A stretch of DNA of 26,203 nt from Snowella sp031396835. GTDB lineage: Bacteria > Cyanobacteriota > Cyanobacteriia > Cyanobacteriales > Microcystaceae. A model generated the notes under the pieces. The model searched no databases. It was not told the origin of the DNA and saw only the letters and a list, made by a program, of their open reading frames with translations. The stretch spans positions 1 through 26,203 of the forward strand of contig JANNLO010000142.1 in assembly GCA_031396835.1 (NCBI GenBank), in the 5' to 3' direction. Position numbers and translations under genes: made by a program. Numbering within the stretch: the first letter of the stretch is position 1; each line of letters opens with the position of its first letter. Shown in pieces: positions 1-8,303 of the stretch.

Positions 1-62
1 TTTCTCACCGTTTCATAACACTTGGCATCATCGAGAAGATTAATCAGGTTTATTTCCAGCAT
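1..62 (-). CDS. Transposase, IS1595/IS1016-like (partial, N-terminus only)
   Basis: Reading leftwards from an ATG at 62, 20 codons are visible before the window edge, beginning MLEINLINLLDDAKCYETVR. This resembles the N-terminus of IS1595/IS1016-type (ISXO2-like DDE) transposases, which have an 'LLDDA/LLNEE-x-CY-x-TVR' opening just before a zinc-ribbon region with CPHC-type pairs. Only the opening can be seen, so catalytic residues and intactness cannot be judged. No strong Shine-Dalgarno precedes the ATG. It lies 82 bp beyond the end of the sugar transferase gene, in the same orientation, so an insertion sequence probably borders the polysaccharide cluster. The family call rests on memory of the motif in 20 residues. 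Confidence 0.5.
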   Translation of the reverse strand, partial: MLEINLINLLDDAKCYETVR

Positions 63-143
63 TCAGCGTGAGAGAGAAGAATTTATGAGTATTTATCCTA
101 CCAGTCTTTTATACCTCCCCGAAACACCTATTGAGCCAAAACA

Positions 144-872
144 TTAATCACGAGAAAGTACAATTTCGGTTGCACCTGGAGGAGGAAAGGGATAAAGTTG
201 AATCTTACGAGATGCAACTTTAATGAGTGAATCATCAACATTAATCTCTAATAAAATTTTACTGACTTCCTGTAAAGCTACTTCACGAGAAAAAATAGCG
301 ATGATGGTAATTAATATTAATTTAATGTCTAATAAGAATGTCTGATTTTCTATATAGGATAGACTTAAGCGGCTTTTCCAAGGACGAACCAACTGATTGT
401 AAGCTAAATCAGGATCGGAATAGTCTTGTAAAATATCTCCCAAATCAGAAAAGACAATTGATGATGGATCAGTTATTCCAGGTCTCACAGAAAATAATTT
501 TTTTTCTATCTCTGTATATAAATCTGTTTCTCTTTTAACATTTGGTCGCGGGCCAACCAAACTCATATCACCTTTAAAAACATTCCAAAGTTGAGAAAGT
601 TCATCAAGTTTATAGCGTCGAATAAAGTGACCGATAGGAGTAATACGAGCATCATTGGATGAAGTTGAATCAACTCCAGTCAGTTCTGCATTAACAATCA
701 TAGAGCGCAGCTTAAGCATTTGAAATATTTTTTCGTCTTTTCCAATGCGAGAAGCTATATAAAAAGGGGGAGAAAAATCTTGTATCCAAATTAAAATACA
801 AATAGGCAAACAAATAGGAATTAAAAACAACAGTCCTATTGATGAAGCCAATATATCAAAAAGTCTTTTCAT
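144..872 (-). CDS. Sugar transferase (polyprenyl-phosphate glycosyl-1-phosphate transferase)
   Basis: A 242-residue initiating phosphoglycosyl transferase that would move a sugar-1-phosphate from a nucleotide sugar to undecaprenyl phosphate on the inner membrane face, the first step of repeat-unit assembly. One N-terminal hydrophobic segment (residues about 10-30) is the membrane anchor, with no multi-pass extension, so it is the small PglC-like form. Family motifs are KLRSM (54-58), the catalytic Asp-Glu pair in DELSQLWNV (90-98), GDMSLVGPRP (101-110) and RPGITD (130-135). It starts 9 nt after the stop of the transketolase C-terminal half, so it is probably the last gene of the polysaccharide operon. 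The sugar it transfers cannot be told from sequence. The family is clear. Confidence 0.93.
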   Translation of the reverse strand: MKRLFDILASSIGLLFLIPICLPICILIWIQDFSPPFYIASRIGKDEKIFQMLKLRSMIVNAELTGVDSTSSNDARITPIGHFIRRYKLDELSQLWNVFKGDMSLVGPRPNVKRETDLYTEIEKKLFSVRPGITDPSSIVFSDLGDILQDYSDPDLAYNQLVRPWKSRLSLSYIENQTFLLDIKLILITIIAIFSREVALQEVSKILLEINVDDSLIKVASRKIQLYPFPPPGATEIVLSRD

Positions 873-881
873 ATATATTCT

Positions 882-1820
882 TTATTTTGAAAAAGACTGA
901 GAATTTAACAATTTTATAACTTGTTGTGAAATTTGTGGAGCATCCATGTTGTATCGAGAGCGAAGATACTCTTGACTACCGACAATGGAAGAAAAACAGT
1001 CATGTAACCCAATTCGATGGAATTTAGGAGGAACACAATTATTTTCCAAACATATCTCCGCAACTGCTCCACCTAACCCTCCTTGAATAGTCTGCTCTTC
1101 TATGGTGACAATTGCCCCAGTGTTTTTAGCGGCATCCAATATTGCTTGACTATCTATCGGTTTAAGAGTATGTAAGCTAAGTATACGGGATTCTATGCCT
1201 TCCTCTTCTAATAAGTTTGCTGCTTTTAAAATTTCCTTCAGAATTCCACCAATCCCAATCAATGTGACATCATCACCATCTCGTAATTTACGAGCTTTGC
1301 CAACACTAAATATTTCGTCAGATTGGTTAGTCGAACCTGCACTAGTTTTATCAAGTCTCAGGTAGCAAGTACCAGAGGTATAAGCTAAAGATGAGGTTGC
1401 TTCAGCCGACTCCCAGTCATCTCCTGGTGCAACTATTGTTATTGAGGGTAAAGCTCTAAGAATACTTAGATCCTCTGTTGCATGATGAGAGATTCCTAAA
1501 GCACCATAACTAAATCCTCCTCCCATACAAACAATTTTGACATTGGCATCGTGATAACAAGCGTCATTCCGAATCTGCTCCAAGCATCGTAGAGTCGGAA
1601 AATTAGCCAATGAATAAACAAAAGGAATTCGACCTTCTAGAGCAAGACCAGTTGCAATACCGATCATATTTTGTTCGGCGACCCCGACATTCAAAAACTG
1701 TTTAGGAAACCGTTCAGCGAACTCCTCAAAAACTCCAAAACCTAAATCTCCTGTCAGAAGCATAATTCTTGGATCAGAATCTGCAAGTTCAATTAAACGT
1801 TTAACAAAGGCATTTCTCAT
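882..1820 (-). CDS. Transketolase, C-terminal subunit (split type)
   Basis: A 312-residue protein covering the pyrimidine-binding and C-terminal domains of transketolase. The conserved glutamate that activates thiamine diphosphate is E49 in GVAEQNMIG. The middle contains the usual GDDWE-type segment and the C-terminal third the 'TIEEQTIQGGLGGAVAE' domain. Its ATG overlaps the stop of the N-terminal subunit gene (ATGA at 1817-1820), so the two are translationally coupled and should form one enzyme moving two-carbon ketol units between sugars. A split pair within a polysaccharide operon suggests a dedicated role in making an unusual nucleotide-sugar precursor rather than the Calvin cycle, for which cyanobacteria have a full-length enzyme elsewhere. 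That role is inference. Confidence 0.92.
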   Translation of the reverse strand: MRNAFVKRLIELADSDPRIMLLTGDLGFGVFEEFAERFPKQFLNVGVAEQNMIGIATGLALEGRIPFVYSLANFPTLRCLEQIRNDACYHDANVKIVCMGGGFSYGALGISHHATEDLSILRALPSITIVAPGDDWESAEATSSLAYTSGTCYLRLDKTSAGSTNQSDEIFSVGKARKLRDGDDVTLIGIGGILKEILKAANLLEEEGIESRILSLHTLKPIDSQAILDAAKNTGAIVTIEEQTIQGGLGGAVAEICLENNCVPPKFHRIGLHDCFSSIVGSQEYLRSRYNMDAPQISQQVIKLLNSQSFSK

Positions 1821-2632
1821 AATTTTGATTCTAATTCTAATTCCTGTAACGCATTGTCATATTCTTCTGTTTGAGCTGAACGATAGTGCCAAAGCACTGA
1901 ATTTTCCATAAATGAAACTCCTTTACCCTTCGTTGTATGGGCAATAATACAATTTGGTTTACCACGCTCAAAAGGAATTTGTAAACAAGCTTCTTTGATA
2001 GATAAGTGATCATGCCCATCAATCTCTTGGACGGCCCAACCAAAACTACGCCATTTGTCAGCAAAAGGTTCTAAACCCAAAGTTTCAGCAATACTTTTGA
2101 TGCTCTGCAGTTTGTTGTAGTCAATAATGGCAATTAGGTTATCAAGACGATGATGAGCAGCAAAAAGAATGGCTTCCCAGTTTGATCCTTCGTCACATTC
2201 ACCGTCACTCATCAAGACAAAAACACGGTGACTGGAATCATCTAGTTTAGCGGAATAGGCCATCCCTGTACCCACTGAAAGTCCATGTCCCAGTGAACCT
2301 GTTGAAAATTCCACACCAGGAATACCTTTATGAGAAACGTGTCCACTAAGGTCGGAACCATCTTGATAATGAGAATCCAGCTTCTTAATCGGAAAAAACC
2401 CCTTTTCAGCTAGAGCAGCATAAACTCCCGCTCCTGCATGACCTTTGCTAAGAATAAAGCGATCGCGCTCTGTCCACTTACAATTTACGGGATCAATGTT
2501 AAGAATCTCTCCATATAGAACAGCAACGAGATCAGTCATCGAAAAAATCGAACCAATATGAGAGCTTTTTCCGAGACTTGTCATTCTAAGAGCATGTTTA
2601 CGGATTTTTTTGGCTAATAGTTCGGTATTCAT
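1817..2632 (-). CDS. Transketolase, N-terminal subunit (split type)
   Basis: A 271-residue thiamine-diphosphate-binding domain of transketolase. Visible motifs are SSHIG (23-27), the LSKGHAG loop (61-67), TGSLGHG (111-117) and the TPP/Mg signature from SDGECDEG (142-149) to IIDYN (169-173). It corresponds to the first domain of the roughly 650-residue fused enzyme and is followed, with a 4-nt overlap, by the gene for the other half. The aldo/keto reductase gene lies 57 bp upstream on the same strand. Split transketolase pairs have precedent in secondary metabolism, for example Rif15A/Rif15B of rifamycin AHBA synthesis. The substrate here is unknown. Confidence 0.92.
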   Translation of the reverse strand: MNTELLAKKIRKHALRMTSLGKSSHIGSIFSMTDLVAVLYGEILNIDPVNCKWTERDRFILSKGHAGAGVYAALAEKGFFPIKKLDSHYQDGSDLSGHVSHKGIPGVEFSTGSLGHGLSVGTGMAYSAKLDDSSHRVFVLMSDGECDEGSNWEAILFAAHHRLDNLIAIIDYNKLQSIKSIAETLGLEPFADKWRSFGWAVQEIDGHDHLSIKEACLQIPFERGKPNCIIAHTTKGKGVSFMENSVLWHYRSAQTEEYDNALQELELESKL

Positions 2633-2689
2633 ATTTTAAATTTTACACAGGCTCTTATTAGCAAATTATTGTTAACTGAGTAGTAGAAA

Positions 2690-3622
2690 TTAATTTAGAG
2701 ATGTTAGTTCTTGATTAGTTAATTGCCAATCCAATGCTCCTAAATTCATTTCAGTCTGATAAGGAGTTTTAGCACCAACAATAGCAGCAGATATAGAAGG
2801 ATTATCTAGAATCCAACGAATAGCAACTTGGGACGGTGTTTTACCATATTGATTACCTATTGTCTTTAGTTTGTCAATAATTTGTAGATTTCTTTTGATG
2901 ACATCAGGTTGAAAATGAGGAAGACGATGGCGGCGATCATCTTTTTCAAACGTAGTGCTAGCGTCATATTTTCCAGTTAATAAACCCTGAGCTAATGCTC
3001 CATAGGCAAAAACGTTTATTTTTTCTGTCTGACAATAAGGTAATAATTCCTCTTCAGCACTACGATCAACAAGATTATATTGCAATTCCAAGATGCCTAC
3101 ATTTTTAAGATGATTAGATTCTCGAAGTAGAGTCAATGGAAAATTTGAAACTCCGAAGTATTGAATTTTTCCCTCCTTTTGGCATCGGAGCAGAACTTCT
3201 AGAGTCTTATCAATAGGTGTTTTTGGATCGGGCCAATGAATAAGATAAATTGGAATACAATCAACCCTAAGTCTTTGTAAGCTTCCTTCCAAGGAAGAAA
3301 TTACCCGTTCAGGACTACAATCCAAAAAAGTTTTGGCACGGTTTTGCCCTATTGGCTTCTCCCAATTAACCCCAAACTTTGAAACAATAGCAACTTCGTG
3401 TCTTTTGGAGCCAAGAAGTTGTGAGAGACGTTCTTCGGCACGACCTAATCCATAAACATCGGCAACATCAAAACAATTTATTCCTAGATCCACAGCCTTA
3501 GAGACAGACTGCTCTAAAAGATTTTCATCGATTTTGCCCCAGTCAGCACCACCTAAAGGCTCACAGCCAAAAATAAGTCGAGAGATGCTTAACTGTGTTC
3601 CAAATAAAGTTTTATACTCCAT
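2690..3622 (-). CDS. Aldo/keto reductase
   Basis: A 310-residue NAD(P)H-dependent reductase with a (beta/alpha)8 barrel. The catalytic tetrad of the AKR family is in place: D52 and Y57 (FDVADVYG), K82 (VSKFG) and H129 (LIHWPD). The cofactor-binding end carries SQVAIRWIL and AAIVGAKTP. It starts 10 nt downstream of the methyltransferase gene stop and precedes the transketolase pair. In this setting it may reduce a keto-sugar or ketose intermediate made by the transketolase, or act in making a deoxy sugar. That role is inference from position, since AKR proteins are common and substrates are not readable from sequence. Confidence 0.9.
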   Translation of the reverse strand: MEYKTLFGTQLSISRLIFGCEPLGGADWGKIDENLLEQSVSKAVDLGINCFDVADVYGLGRAEERLSQLLGSKRHEVAIVSKFGVNWEKPIGQNRAKTFLDCSPERVISSLEGSLQRLRVDCIPIYLIHWPDPKTPIDKTLEVLLRCQKEGKIQYFGVSNFPLTLLRESNHLKNVGILELQYNLVDRSAEEELLPYCQTEKINVFAYGALAQGLLTGKYDASTTFEKDDRRHRLPHFQPDVIKRNLQIIDKLKTIGNQYGKTPSQVAIRWILDNPSISAAIVGAKTPYQTEMNLGALDWQLTNQELTSLN

Positions 3623-3632
3623 TATTTAGTAG

Positions 3633-4412
3633 CTATTTTTTTGGGTGACTTAGAAAAAATATCATTTGCCATGCCATCAAACGGACACCAGGTATCTTTA
3701 GTATTACGCTATCAATCAGATCCAAAGTATTGAGAATAAATTGAAACAATGGCGTGTTCCGCAACGGTGTGGCTAAGATACCCAACAAATGAAAATAGTG
3801 AACCTGAACATCACTAAAAGATTTTTTTGCAACAACAAGCTCCTTGTTTGTCAATATATGTTCTGTTTCCCATGCGGTACGGAGTTTAGGTGTAAGTCTT
3901 CGATACATAGCGATAATTGGGTTGTAGCCTAAAGCTTCGATGGCAATAATTTTTCCACTTGGCTTCAAAATACGTGCAAGCTCAGGGAAAGCTAAACTAA
4001 CATCCAAGTGATGTAACACACCACAACAAACAATGACATCGAAAAAATTATCATCAAAAGTAGTATTTTCTGCATCCATCACTTGAAAGTGACTTTTCTC
4101 TTCAAAACCGTTATCACGAAGTAATTGGGAAGCGGAATTAACAGATTCAGGGGATATGTCAATTCCATAAACAACTGCTCCCGCTTTTGCTAATTTTAAA
4201 GAGTTAAAGCCAAGACCACAACAATAGTCAAGGGTGATTTTTTCATCAAGATTATTGCCAAACCAAGACTCAACAAAATCTGTACTCTTTTTTGTTATCG
4301 AATACCATTTTTTGTTTGAATATTTTTTGAGCCATTCTTCTTGTGAAAGAAGCTTGCGGTCTTCTTCTCGCTGGTCATGAAAATTCATTTCTAGTTCTTT
4401 TCGTGAATCCAT
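3633..4412 (-). CDS. Class I SAM-dependent methyltransferase
   Basis: A 259-residue Rossmann-type methyltransferase (Methyltransf_11-like). Motif I is LDYCCGLGFN (61-70), the acidic ribose-binding end of strand 2 is GIDIS (83-87), and the post-II region is VLHHLD (132-137). The chosen start is the ATG at 4412, because GAGG sits 8 nt upstream (4421-4424). A longer frame to a TTG at 4460 is open but has no such site. The C-terminal 80 residues hold hydrophobic helices and could fold onto the membrane or bind a lipid or sugar acceptor. It presumably methylates a sugar or an intermediate of the polysaccharide. The acceptor is unknown. Confidence 0.88.
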   Translation of the reverse strand: MDSRKELEMNFHDQREEDRKLLSQEEWLKKYSNKKWYSITKKSTDFVESWFGNNLDEKITLDYCCGLGFNSLKLAKAGAVVYGIDISPESVNSASQLLRDNGFEEKSHFQVMDAENTTFDDNFFDVIVCCGVLHHLDVSLAFPELARILKPSGKIIAIEALGYNPIIAMYRRLTPKLRTAWETEHILTNKELVVAKKSFSDVQVHYFHLLGILATPLRNTPLFQFILNTLDLIDSVILKIPGVRLMAWQMIFFLSHPKK

Positions 4413-4556
4413 TTTTATGTCCTCAATGATAATGAAAGATGATTTTGAAGCCTGAAACAAGTTAAAAATTCTAATCCAAGAAAATTAAGTTACTTTTTCT
4501 TGTCAGAATTTATAATTTACCGTATGTTTTTATTTCACATAAGTCAAGTAAAAATT

Positions 4557-5834
4557 TTATTTTGTGGAAAACTTTTTCTGATTGACAACTCTCTCTAAGA
4601 AGTCAACCATCTTGTTATATACTTCCTTTCCATTTAGTACTTTTTTAAATATTGACAACGAATTTTGCTTAGACTGCTCTAAAAAATCATGATTTCCACA
4701 GAGAATACCCAGCTTTGATGCTAATTCCGCCGCATCGTTGTGATAACTAAAACCACAATCATATTCGGTTATCAGATTGTATATGACACCATGATTTAGG
4801 CTGAGTGCAATCATTAATCCACCTGATAAATACTCCGCTGGTTTATTCGGTAAATTATTAATATAGTTAGATGATTCAATATAAGGTGCAATTCCAACAT
4901 TCGCAATATCTAGCAAGGCTTGTATTTCAATTGAATTAACTCGCCCAGGGAAGTAAATATTGTCTAAATCAGATGCTAAGGCTTGTAGGTAAGAACTTTT
5001 TGAGCCAGAACCACATATCACAAACTTTACTTTACTTTTGTTTTGTTTCAATAACCTTGCCGCCTCAACAACGGGTAATAAATCATTAGTTTGTCCAAGT
5101 GCACCAAAAAAAACAACGATAAGGTCTCCACTATTTCGAGCTATTCCATAATTGCTCCAGAATTTCTCTGAATCATCAAGCACGTTTTGAGGAAAATCTT
5201 CACAGACATATCCCATCGGAAATACTGAATCATACTCTGATTGCATTCTACCTGCATGGCTTAGCCCCCAGTCAACAAAATCTTGTGTCAAACCAAATAT
5301 ACCTGTTGCACCTAAAAATGATTCTCGTATTGTTTGTTTAACTGGTAAGGAGACTAGATTCAGTAGAGGATGAAGAAAAGTCGGGACAAGATTAAAAAAA
5401 ATATCTGGCCATAAATCACGAACATCTAAAAATACAGGTATATTATGTTGATTCCCATAGCGAACTGCCTTCAATGCGAGACCTGGAGTAGGAAAAGAGG
5501 CCAAAATCACATCTGGACAATTCCCTTCCTTTTCCGCCAACTTCATAAAATTTTGGGCAACTAAACGGTGATCAACAAGACGATTTAAAGATAGGTTTTG
5601 TTTATAACCAGAACTTCTGATGTATTGAATAGTAAAATTTTCAGAAACTAATAAACGAGTATCTGAATCATATCTTTGGGAATGATTGTGATGGTCAAAT
5701 GTTGATGTCCACCAAAGAACTTTATGCCCTCTCTGGGAAAGAATTTTTCCAATAATCCCTATTCTTAACAAGCGTTCAAAACCCTTATTGTCATGAGGAG
5801 TTGGTTCACCAATTTTAATTAACCAAATGTTCAT
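4557..5834 (-). CDS. Glycosyltransferase family 4 (WbuB/WbpH-like)
   Basis: A 425-residue GT-B fold retaining glycosyltransferase. The N-terminal half has the WbuB-like opening (GEPTPHDNKGFERLLR) and LDVRDLWPDIFF. The C-terminal nucleotide-sugar domain begins at VVFFGALGQTNDLLPVVEA and ends with the family's acceptor/donor loop NKPAEYLSGGL, whose glutamate (E in PAEYLSGG) is the expected donor-binding residue. It should add one sugar to the growing lipid-linked repeat unit on the cytoplasmic face of the inner membrane. There is no clear Shine-Dalgarno before the ATG. It is flanked by two methyltransferase loci, one of them broken. Donor and acceptor cannot be assigned. Confidence 0.88.
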   Translation of the reverse strand: MNIWLIKIGEPTPHDNKGFERLLRIGIIGKILSQRGHKVLWWTSTFDHHNHSQRYDSDTRLLVSENFTIQYIRSSGYKQNLSLNRLVDHRLVAQNFMKLAEKEGNCPDVILASFPTPGLALKAVRYGNQHNIPVFLDVRDLWPDIFFNLVPTFLHPLLNLVSLPVKQTIRESFLGATGIFGLTQDFVDWGLSHAGRMQSEYDSVFPMGYVCEDFPQNVLDDSEKFWSNYGIARNSGDLIVVFFGALGQTNDLLPVVEAARLLKQNKSKVKFVICGSGSKSSYLQALASDLDNIYFPGRVNSIEIQALLDIANVGIAPYIESSNYINNLPNKPAEYLSGGLMIALSLNHGVIYNLITEYDCGFSYHNDAAELASKLGILCGNHDFLEQSKQNSLSIFKKVLNGKEVYNKMVDFLERVVNQKKFSTK

Positions 5835-5850
5835 ATTTTAGATGCTAAAT

Positions 5851-6410
5851 TCACAATTTTTTTGAAATAAACCACGCTGATTTAGTAGCAATTATATCTT
5901 TCGGTCTGTGTTTAAATTCTTTGCTTAACACAAAATTACTGCTTTCAATTAAAAGCAGTAAGTTATCATTTTTTGTAGGTTCATTTATCAAAATATGATG
6001 ATTAAAATCTTGAAATAAATTGACAAAATTATCGTGGCGTAATCTGTTCATACACATATATCCATTGCCTGAAATTTTATCCCAATCATCATCAGAAAAT
6101 TAGGCGTTGCTGAATCAATATATGAATAACCCCATGTGCAACTAGTTTTTTGATCTTGATTTACAAGGCTTTCAGAAATCGGCATAATCAAACTATCGTC
6201 TAGAACCCTGATTCTGTCGTTCTTAGTTGCACATCGCGTAAGAATAGCAATTTTGCACATATTCAAAAATCAGTTTGAGTCTAAGTTTTAAAAATCTCAT
6301 AAAAAAGATTCATATCCCAAATCAGCAACACCATAAATTGAATATGAAAATTCCGAAGGAAGAAGAGAAATGAAGTTTTGTATTATTGGCTTTAGTTTCC
6401 AATTTGGCAT
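5851..6410 (-). pseudogene. Decayed methyltransferase gene with frameshifts and internal loss
   Basis: No single frame runs through, but protein-like pieces follow one another in different frames on the minus strand. From an ATG at 6410 comes MPNWKLKPIIQNFISLLPSE and onwards, stopping at 6297. A piece from 6300 contains LIFEYVQNCYSY. A piece ending near 6100 reads WGYSYIDSATPN. After a one-base shift at the A-run 6096-6099 (T-run on the coding strand) it continues FSDDDWDKISGNGYMCMNRL and ends near FKHRPKDIIATKSAWFISKK. The last two pieces resemble the C-terminal third of SAM-dependent methyltransferases from capsule/O-antigen clusters (x-NRLR-H-D-x-F then x-ATKSAWF-x-x-KK). Restoring one T gives N-F-S-D-D-D-W. 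The central SAM-binding part seems to be missing. Family assignment is from memory and moderate; the disruption is directly seen. Confidence 0.6.
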
Positions 6411-6427
6411 AGCTTTCGTTTTTTATC

Positions 6428-7312
6428 TTAAGAAAAGAACATTAGCTCTTTAATATATTTTGTTGATTCAACAAGCCACGGTGACTGACGAAAAATGCTC
6501 TGATTTTTCATAGATGAGTGCTCTTCATGAAAGATTTGTAGAGATGGGTTAAATAAGACTGATAACTCTAATGAGCGGCAAGTCTCTGCGACAAAGAACT
6601 CCTCTCCAAAAAGAAAGCAGGGATAATCAAGAGTTCCTCCTTTATTAAAATAAGCATCCTGAAAGATAATAAATGAACCATGAGGAGCGTATATTTTTTG
6701 TAAGGATAATATTTGGTCAGAAAATACAAGATCTGAGGCAAATATTTTTTGATTGTATCTACTAATTTTTTCTTTCTTTAACTGGGATAATTTTCTGTAT
6801 AGAAAATACAATTTTGGGCTTTTATAGATATATTCTCTAAGACGAAAATAATTATAGCTTGGACGTTCTTTAAAAAAAGGATTGAGGTCAAGTTTTGTAA
6901 AGGTTGAAATAATAGATGGGGCAATAACACCGACATCAGAATTGTATTGATTGTAAAGAAGTTTTTCTATAAAAAAACGATCTGTAAAGTGTATATCTAC
7001 GTTAGAGACAACTATGTATTTAGGAAGGGAAGATTGATTAAGAAAATAGTGGAGTCCATGGTTTGCTCCACCGAAGTACCCTAAATTTTCTGAAGAATGA
7101 ATATAACTTATGTTTATTTTTGACTGAAGAAAGTTTTCTTTGTTCCATTTATCTATCAATGGGATAAAAAGATTATCTACGTTTAGACTATTATCTACAA
7201 CTAGAATATTTAATTTTGCTAGATTTTTATTCTCCATTTCAATTAAAGAATTTACAAAACTAATTGTCTGAGTTGCAGTATTATAATTAATACAAATAAA
7301 TAAAATTTCCAT
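6428..7312 (-). CDS. Glycosyltransferase family 2
   Basis: A 294-residue GT-A fold glycosyltransferase. The N-terminus opens with ILFICINYNTA, followed by LNILVVDNS (nucleotide binding), SENLGYFGGANHG (the 'NxGxxGGxNxG' segment of rhamnosyl- and related GT2 enzymes) and IVVSNVDI, where the usual metal-binding 'N-P/A-D' appears as NVD. A later FGEEFFVAE segment matches the 'DEDxxxxxR' acceptor region. There is no membrane domain. It would add one sugar in repeat-unit assembly. It lies directly downstream of the intact methyltransferase gene, with a 46-bp gap to that gene's stop, and just upstream of the decayed methyltransferase. Confidence 0.87.
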   Translation of the reverse strand: MEILFICINYNTATQTISFVNSLIEMENKNLAKLNILVVDNSLNVDNLFIPLIDKWNKENFLQSKINISYIHSSENLGYFGGANHGLHYFLNQSSLPKYIVVSNVDIHFTDRFFIEKLLYNQYNSDVGVIAPSIISTFTKLDLNPFFKERPSYNYFRLREYIYKSPKLYFLYRKLSQLKKEKISRYNQKIFASDLVFSDQILSLQKIYAPHGSFIIFQDAYFNKGGTLDYPCFLFGEEFFVAETCRSLELSVLFNPSLQIFHEEHSSMKNQSIFRQSPWLVESTKYIKELMFFS

Positions 7313-7358
7313 ACTTAACTTTGTATTTTTGTTGATTCATTGTTTTTAGAGTGATCTG

Positions 7359-8072
7359 CTACGAAGAAGAATTTTTAAATTTACGAAAAAATCTACGAAT
7401 ATAGTCTAGCTGGCTATCAGAAAAAATTAATAAAAGTTTTTTAATTCTTGCAGAAAAACTAGAATTTATCTCATCAATCAATGCTTGAACTGATTTCCCT
7501 GCTTGAATTATGTCATCAATATGACAGTCAACATTTCCTTTCTTAATACCAAAGAAGTATAGATCGTAATGGTTGTAATTTATAAAGAACTGACTAAAAG
7601 CAAATTCTTGTTTAAGGTTAAAGTTTTCATTAAAATCACTCTCGCAAAGGTTTTTGTAGTAATCCCATCCTATTCCAACACTTAGGGGCGAGGACTCAGG
7701 ACTACTCCTTTGAGTGCCATGTTCAGCTCTTCCTCTTGTTGCACAAGACATAATTATTAGAGAACCTGGCTTACATAAGCGAATCATGTTCGAGAAAGTC
7801 TCAACCCAGTAAGGGTTATGCTCCATCATTTCACATGAAATTATTACATCAAATGAAGAATCAGAGGCATTGTAATTTTGAGCTTGACAAACAACATCAA
7901 CTCCTTCCCCTTCGGCTACATCTATACCGATGTAATTACAATTATTGAAGAATTTTCTAATTGAACCATTTATATCAAGAGAGCCAACCTCCAATACTTT
8001 TACACCTTCAAAGAAATAGGGTAGTGATTGAGAAATACACTTCACAAACAAGTCATTATCTAAATGGGACAT
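7359..8072 (-). CDS. Class I SAM-dependent methyltransferase
   Basis: A 237-residue methyltransferase using the ATG at 8072. The frame is open to a TTG at 8105, which lacks a ribosome site. Motif I is VLEVGSLDINGS (26-37), followed by YIGIDVAEGEGVD (48-60) and FDVIISCEMMEH (post-II). The protein contains an AEHGTQRSSP loop seen in methyltransferases of polysaccharide clusters. The C-terminal 60 residues are helical and basic. It probably methylates a sugar of the repeat unit or a terminal residue. The acceptor cannot be read from the sequence. Confidence 0.82.
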   Translation of the reverse strand: MSHLDNDLFVKCISQSLPYFFEGVKVLEVGSLDINGSIRKFFNNCNYIGIDVAEGEGVDVVCQAQNYNASDSSFDVIISCEMMEHNPYWVETFSNMIRLCKPGSLIIMSCATRGRAEHGTQRSSPESSPLSVGIGWDYYKNLCESDFNENFNLKQEFAFSQFFINYNHYDLYFFGIKKGNVDCHIDDIIQAGKSVQALIDEINSSFSARIKKLLLIFSDSQLDYIRRFFRKFKNSSS

Positions 8073-8303
8073 AGTTTTTTTTGGAAAATTAACAATGGGT
8101 ATCAAAAAAAATTTACCTAGCTATTTTTTAGTAGCTATTGATGAAGATCGTAAAATTTATACTGTATCAAAGACTAAGTAAGCTGTCACGAATTTAGATT
8201 GCATCATGATTTTGCTGAAAGTCTTGTAACAATGTGCTTAAGCCCCTTGCCTGTATGCGTTTTAAATAATTAACGGCTTAATTCATTAATTTGTTTTTTT
8301 TGT

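Noticed and set aside
338..538. 66-codon plus-strand frame within the sugar transferase gene
   Set aside because: It is antisense to a clearly conserved coding region; composition and lack of start signals mark it as a shadow. Similar shadows lie in wzy (8914-9138), cobK, the MTHFR-family gene, lgt, obgE and the PP2C gene.
6090..6102. Programmed frameshifting at the T-run in the broken methyltransferase
   Set aside because: The T-run is only four bases, other frame breaks occur upstream, and the central catalytic region is absent. Gene decay is simpler.
6371..6454. Short plus-strand frame starting MKFCIIGFSFQ
   Set aside because: Only 27 codons, no ribosome site, overlaps the antisense of the GT2 gene end and the pseudogene.
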